A stretch of 23,245 bases of DNA from CAKSXP01 sp964539115 (GTDB lineage: Bacteria > Bacillota > Clostridia > Oscillospirales > Oscillospiraceae): assembly GCA_964539115.1 (NCBI GenBank), contig CAZIHY010000029.1:1-23245 (forward strand). Reading direction: 5' to 3'. The translations under genes were made by a program, and so were the position numbers. Under the pieces are notes generated by a model that was given only the letters and a program-made list of their open reading frames with translations, was not told the DNA's origin and did not search any database. Below, in pieces: positions 21,982 to 23,245 of the stretch. Each line of letters starts with the position of its first letter. The first letter of the stretch is position 1.

Positions 21982-22524
21982 ATGAAAACCATGAAATCTG
22001 TCAGAAAACTCGTTATTTCCGCACTTATGCTCGCACTCTGCTTCATTCTCCCTATGCTTACGGGCCATCTCCAGCAGATCGGTTCCAGCCTGCTGCCGAT
22101 GCATCTTCCCGTTCTGCTCTGCGGCTTTGTCTGCGGCTGGCCCTGGGGACTCGCCGTCGGCTTCATCGCGCCGCTTCTGCGCTCCGTCACACTCGGTATG
22201 CCGCCGCTGTTCCCAACCGCTGTCGCAATGGCCTTTGAGCTGGCCGCCTACGGTGCGTTCTCGGGACTTTTCTACAAGCTTCTGCCCCGCAAAACCGGCT
22301 ATATCTGGGTCAGCCTCGTGCTCGCGATGCTGCTCGGCCGCGCCGTATGGGGCCTGGTCATGACGGTGTTGGCGCTTATCGTGACCAGCGTCAGCTTCAG
22401 CCCCGCCGTGTTCCTTGCCAGCGGCTTTTTGAACGCCATTCCCGGCATCATCATACAGCTCATCCTGATCCCGCTGCTCGTTATGGCGCTGCAAAGGGCA
22501 AAACTGATACAAAATGTCCGCTGA
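21982..22524 (+). CDS. ECF transporter S component (vitamin or nucleoside-type substrate binder)
   Basis: A 180-residue integral membrane protein with about six helices. The family signature is MHLPVLLCGFVCGWPWGLAVGF, followed by LRSVTLGMPPLFPTAVAMAFELAAYG, as in PF12822-type S components. Such proteins bind a vitamin-like substrate and use a shared ATPase-EcfT module encoded elsewhere; none is seen here. The ATG at 21982 has GAGGAG eight bases upstream; an in-frame GTG at 21973 lies within that site and is unlikely. The kinase gene overlaps its end by 11 bases, suggesting uptake and phosphorylation trapping of the same compound. The substrate is not determined. Confidence 0.88.
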   Translation: MKTMKSVRKLVISALMLALCFILPMLTGHLQQIGSSLLPMHLPVLLCGFVCGWPWGLAVGFIAPLLRSVTLGMPPLFPTAVAMAFELAAYGAFSGLFYKLLPRKTGYIWVSLVLAMLLGRAVWGLVMTVLALIVTSVSFSPAVFLASGFLNAIPGIIIQLILIPLLVMALQRAKLIQNVR

Positions 22525-23065
22525 GAACATACTCCGCCTGATAAGCTCCGCCGAAAAGCCGCTTGTCGCGGCGATAGACGGCCGCTGCGCCGCCGGCAAA
22601 ACGACGCTTGCGCAGTCGCTGTCCAACGCACTGGGCGCGCCCGTCGTGCACATGGACGATTTTTTCCTGCCTTTTGAAAAGCGAACGCCGGAGCGCCTTG
22701 CGCAGCCCGGCGGGAATTTCGATCTTGAACGCTTTATGGCTGAGGCCTATGCCCCGCTTTCGCGCGGGGAGGCCTTCAGCTACGGCGTTTTCGACTGCTC
22801 CCGCGGCGTTATAAGCGGCAGGCAGGCTATCCCGCGCGCGGACGTCGTTATTGTCGAGGGCGCGTATTCGCTGCATCCGGAGCTTCAGCCTCTGTATGGC
22901 CTCCGCATATTCTGCGATATTGACAGAGGGACCCAGCTTGCACGCCTGCGCCGGCGCGAGAGCGCTGATTCGTTTAAAAACTTCGTTGCAAAATGGATCC
23001 CCATGGAGGAAAAGTATCTCTCAGAGTTCAATATCGGGAGTATTTTTGATATTATATATCGGTAG
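22514..23065 (+). CDS. Uridine kinase-like P-loop kinase
   Basis: A 183-residue kinase of the phosphoribulokinase/uridine kinase superfamily. Walker A is GRCAAGKTT (23-31). HMDDFF (46-51) supplies the acidic residues, PGGNFDLERF the base-family loop, VVIVEGAYSLHP the third motif, and WIPMEEKYL the C-terminal signature. The substrate is probably a nucleoside or similar hydroxyl compound. It overlaps the ECF S component gene, so it likely phosphorylates the imported substrate. Housekeeping uridine kinases are somewhat longer (about 205-215 residues), so this is a divergent member. Queuosine-salvage kinases belong to the same superfamily and are one possibility. Confidence 0.88.
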   Translation: MSAENILRLISSAEKPLVAAIDGRCAAGKTTLAQSLSNALGAPVVHMDDFFLPFEKRTPERLAQPGGNFDLERFMAEAYAPLSRGEAFSYGVFDCSRGVISGRQAIPRADVVIVEGAYSLHPELQPLYGLRIFCDIDRGTQLARLRRRESADSFKNFVAKWIPMEEKYLSEFNIGSIFDIIYR

Positions 23066-23100
23066 GTTGTTTTTTCTTTTTTAGTCAGTTCCTTTTTTTG

Positions 23101-23211
23101 AAACTGGTTTTCCCTTCGGAGAGGCACTCTTCTTACTTGTAGCTCTTCATTTTTTCTTTTGCTTTACCAAGCTGGTTTTGCTTCGCAGAGGTACTTTTCT
23201 TGCTCGTACCT
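23101..23211. repeat. Degenerate tandem repeat with hairpin potential
   Basis: Two copies of a unit of about 50 bases offset by 68: one begins AAACTGGTTTTCCCTTCGGAG at 23101 in part, the other AAGCTGGTTTTGCTTCGCAG at 23169. The short hairpin differs but stays paired in both (TCC-cttc-GGA against TGC-ttc-GCA). The second copy also holds AGGTAC (23189-23194) and GTACCT (23206-23211). The surrounding 23066-23245 is T-rich, with no gene visible and no clear terminator for the kinase gene. Confidence 0.5.
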
Positions 23212-23245
23212 GATTTTCTTTATTATTTAATCTGTTTCTATTTTA

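Noticed and set aside
23101..23211. CRISPR array
   Set aside because: Only two diverged units are seen, not identical repeats with unique spacers, and no cas genes are present.

Overview
The window looks like chromosome from a moderately GC-rich, spore-forming anaerobic Firmicute (Clostridia; an Oscillospiraceae-type gut organism is my best guess). Grounds: a clear SpoVT gene, several Fe-S/flavin redox enzymes with ferredoxin-type cysteine clusters, Opp/Dpp lipoprotein transport, strong AGGAGG ribosome binding sites and consensus sigma-A promoters. I see no rRNA, tRNA, insertion sequence, integrase, phage gene or CRISPR array.

Layout. (1) 10-1562, minus strand: a VOC/glyoxalase-fold protein followed by a crotonase-superfamily protein that keeps the catalytic residues of the 6-oxocamphor hydrolase (beta-diketone hydrolase) branch. 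(2) 1759-2298, minus: spoVT with its own terminator and a candidate sigma-G promoter. (3) 2455-13285, minus: a long co-directional block. In transcription order it holds a LysR regulator, a peptide-type ABC substrate-binding lipoprotein, two permeases, two ATPases, an orphan 5'-nucleotidase C-terminal domain with a membrane anchor, an Old Yellow Enzyme/dienoyl-CoA-reductase-like Fe-S flavoprotein and a flavodoxin-ferredoxin fusion. (4) 13471-14007, minus: a nitroreductase, divergent from (5) 14260-17317, plus: a second OYE/FadH-like Fe-S flavoprotein and an L-asparaginase. (6) 17392-18786, minus: a tandem PhzA/PhzB-like NTF2-fold protein and a MarR regulator, with a perfect palindrome placed on the promoter start. 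(7) 18891-20741, minus: an exported M3 metallopeptidase. (8) 20866-23065, plus: thpR, a DUF3842 gene, then an ECF transporter S component and a uridine-kinase-like P-loop kinase behind a consensus promoter and a leader terminator. (9) 23101-23211: a degenerate tandem repeat with hairpin potential.

How it may work together (inference). Blocks 1, 3, 5 and 6 resemble a catabolic or reductive island: an ABC importer brings in a small organic compound or peptide, and two Fe-S/FMN/FAD ene-reductases reduce conjugated C=C bonds, possibly with electrons from the flavodoxin-ferredoxin. NTF2-fold, VOC and beta-diketone-hydrolase-like enzymes could act on alicyclic or keto intermediates. The enzyme mix is reminiscent of bile-acid (bai) pathways, which also use two OYE-type reductases and NTF2-fold enzymes, but the CoA ligase, short-chain dehydrogenase and CoA transferase genes of bai are absent here. 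The substrate is unknown.
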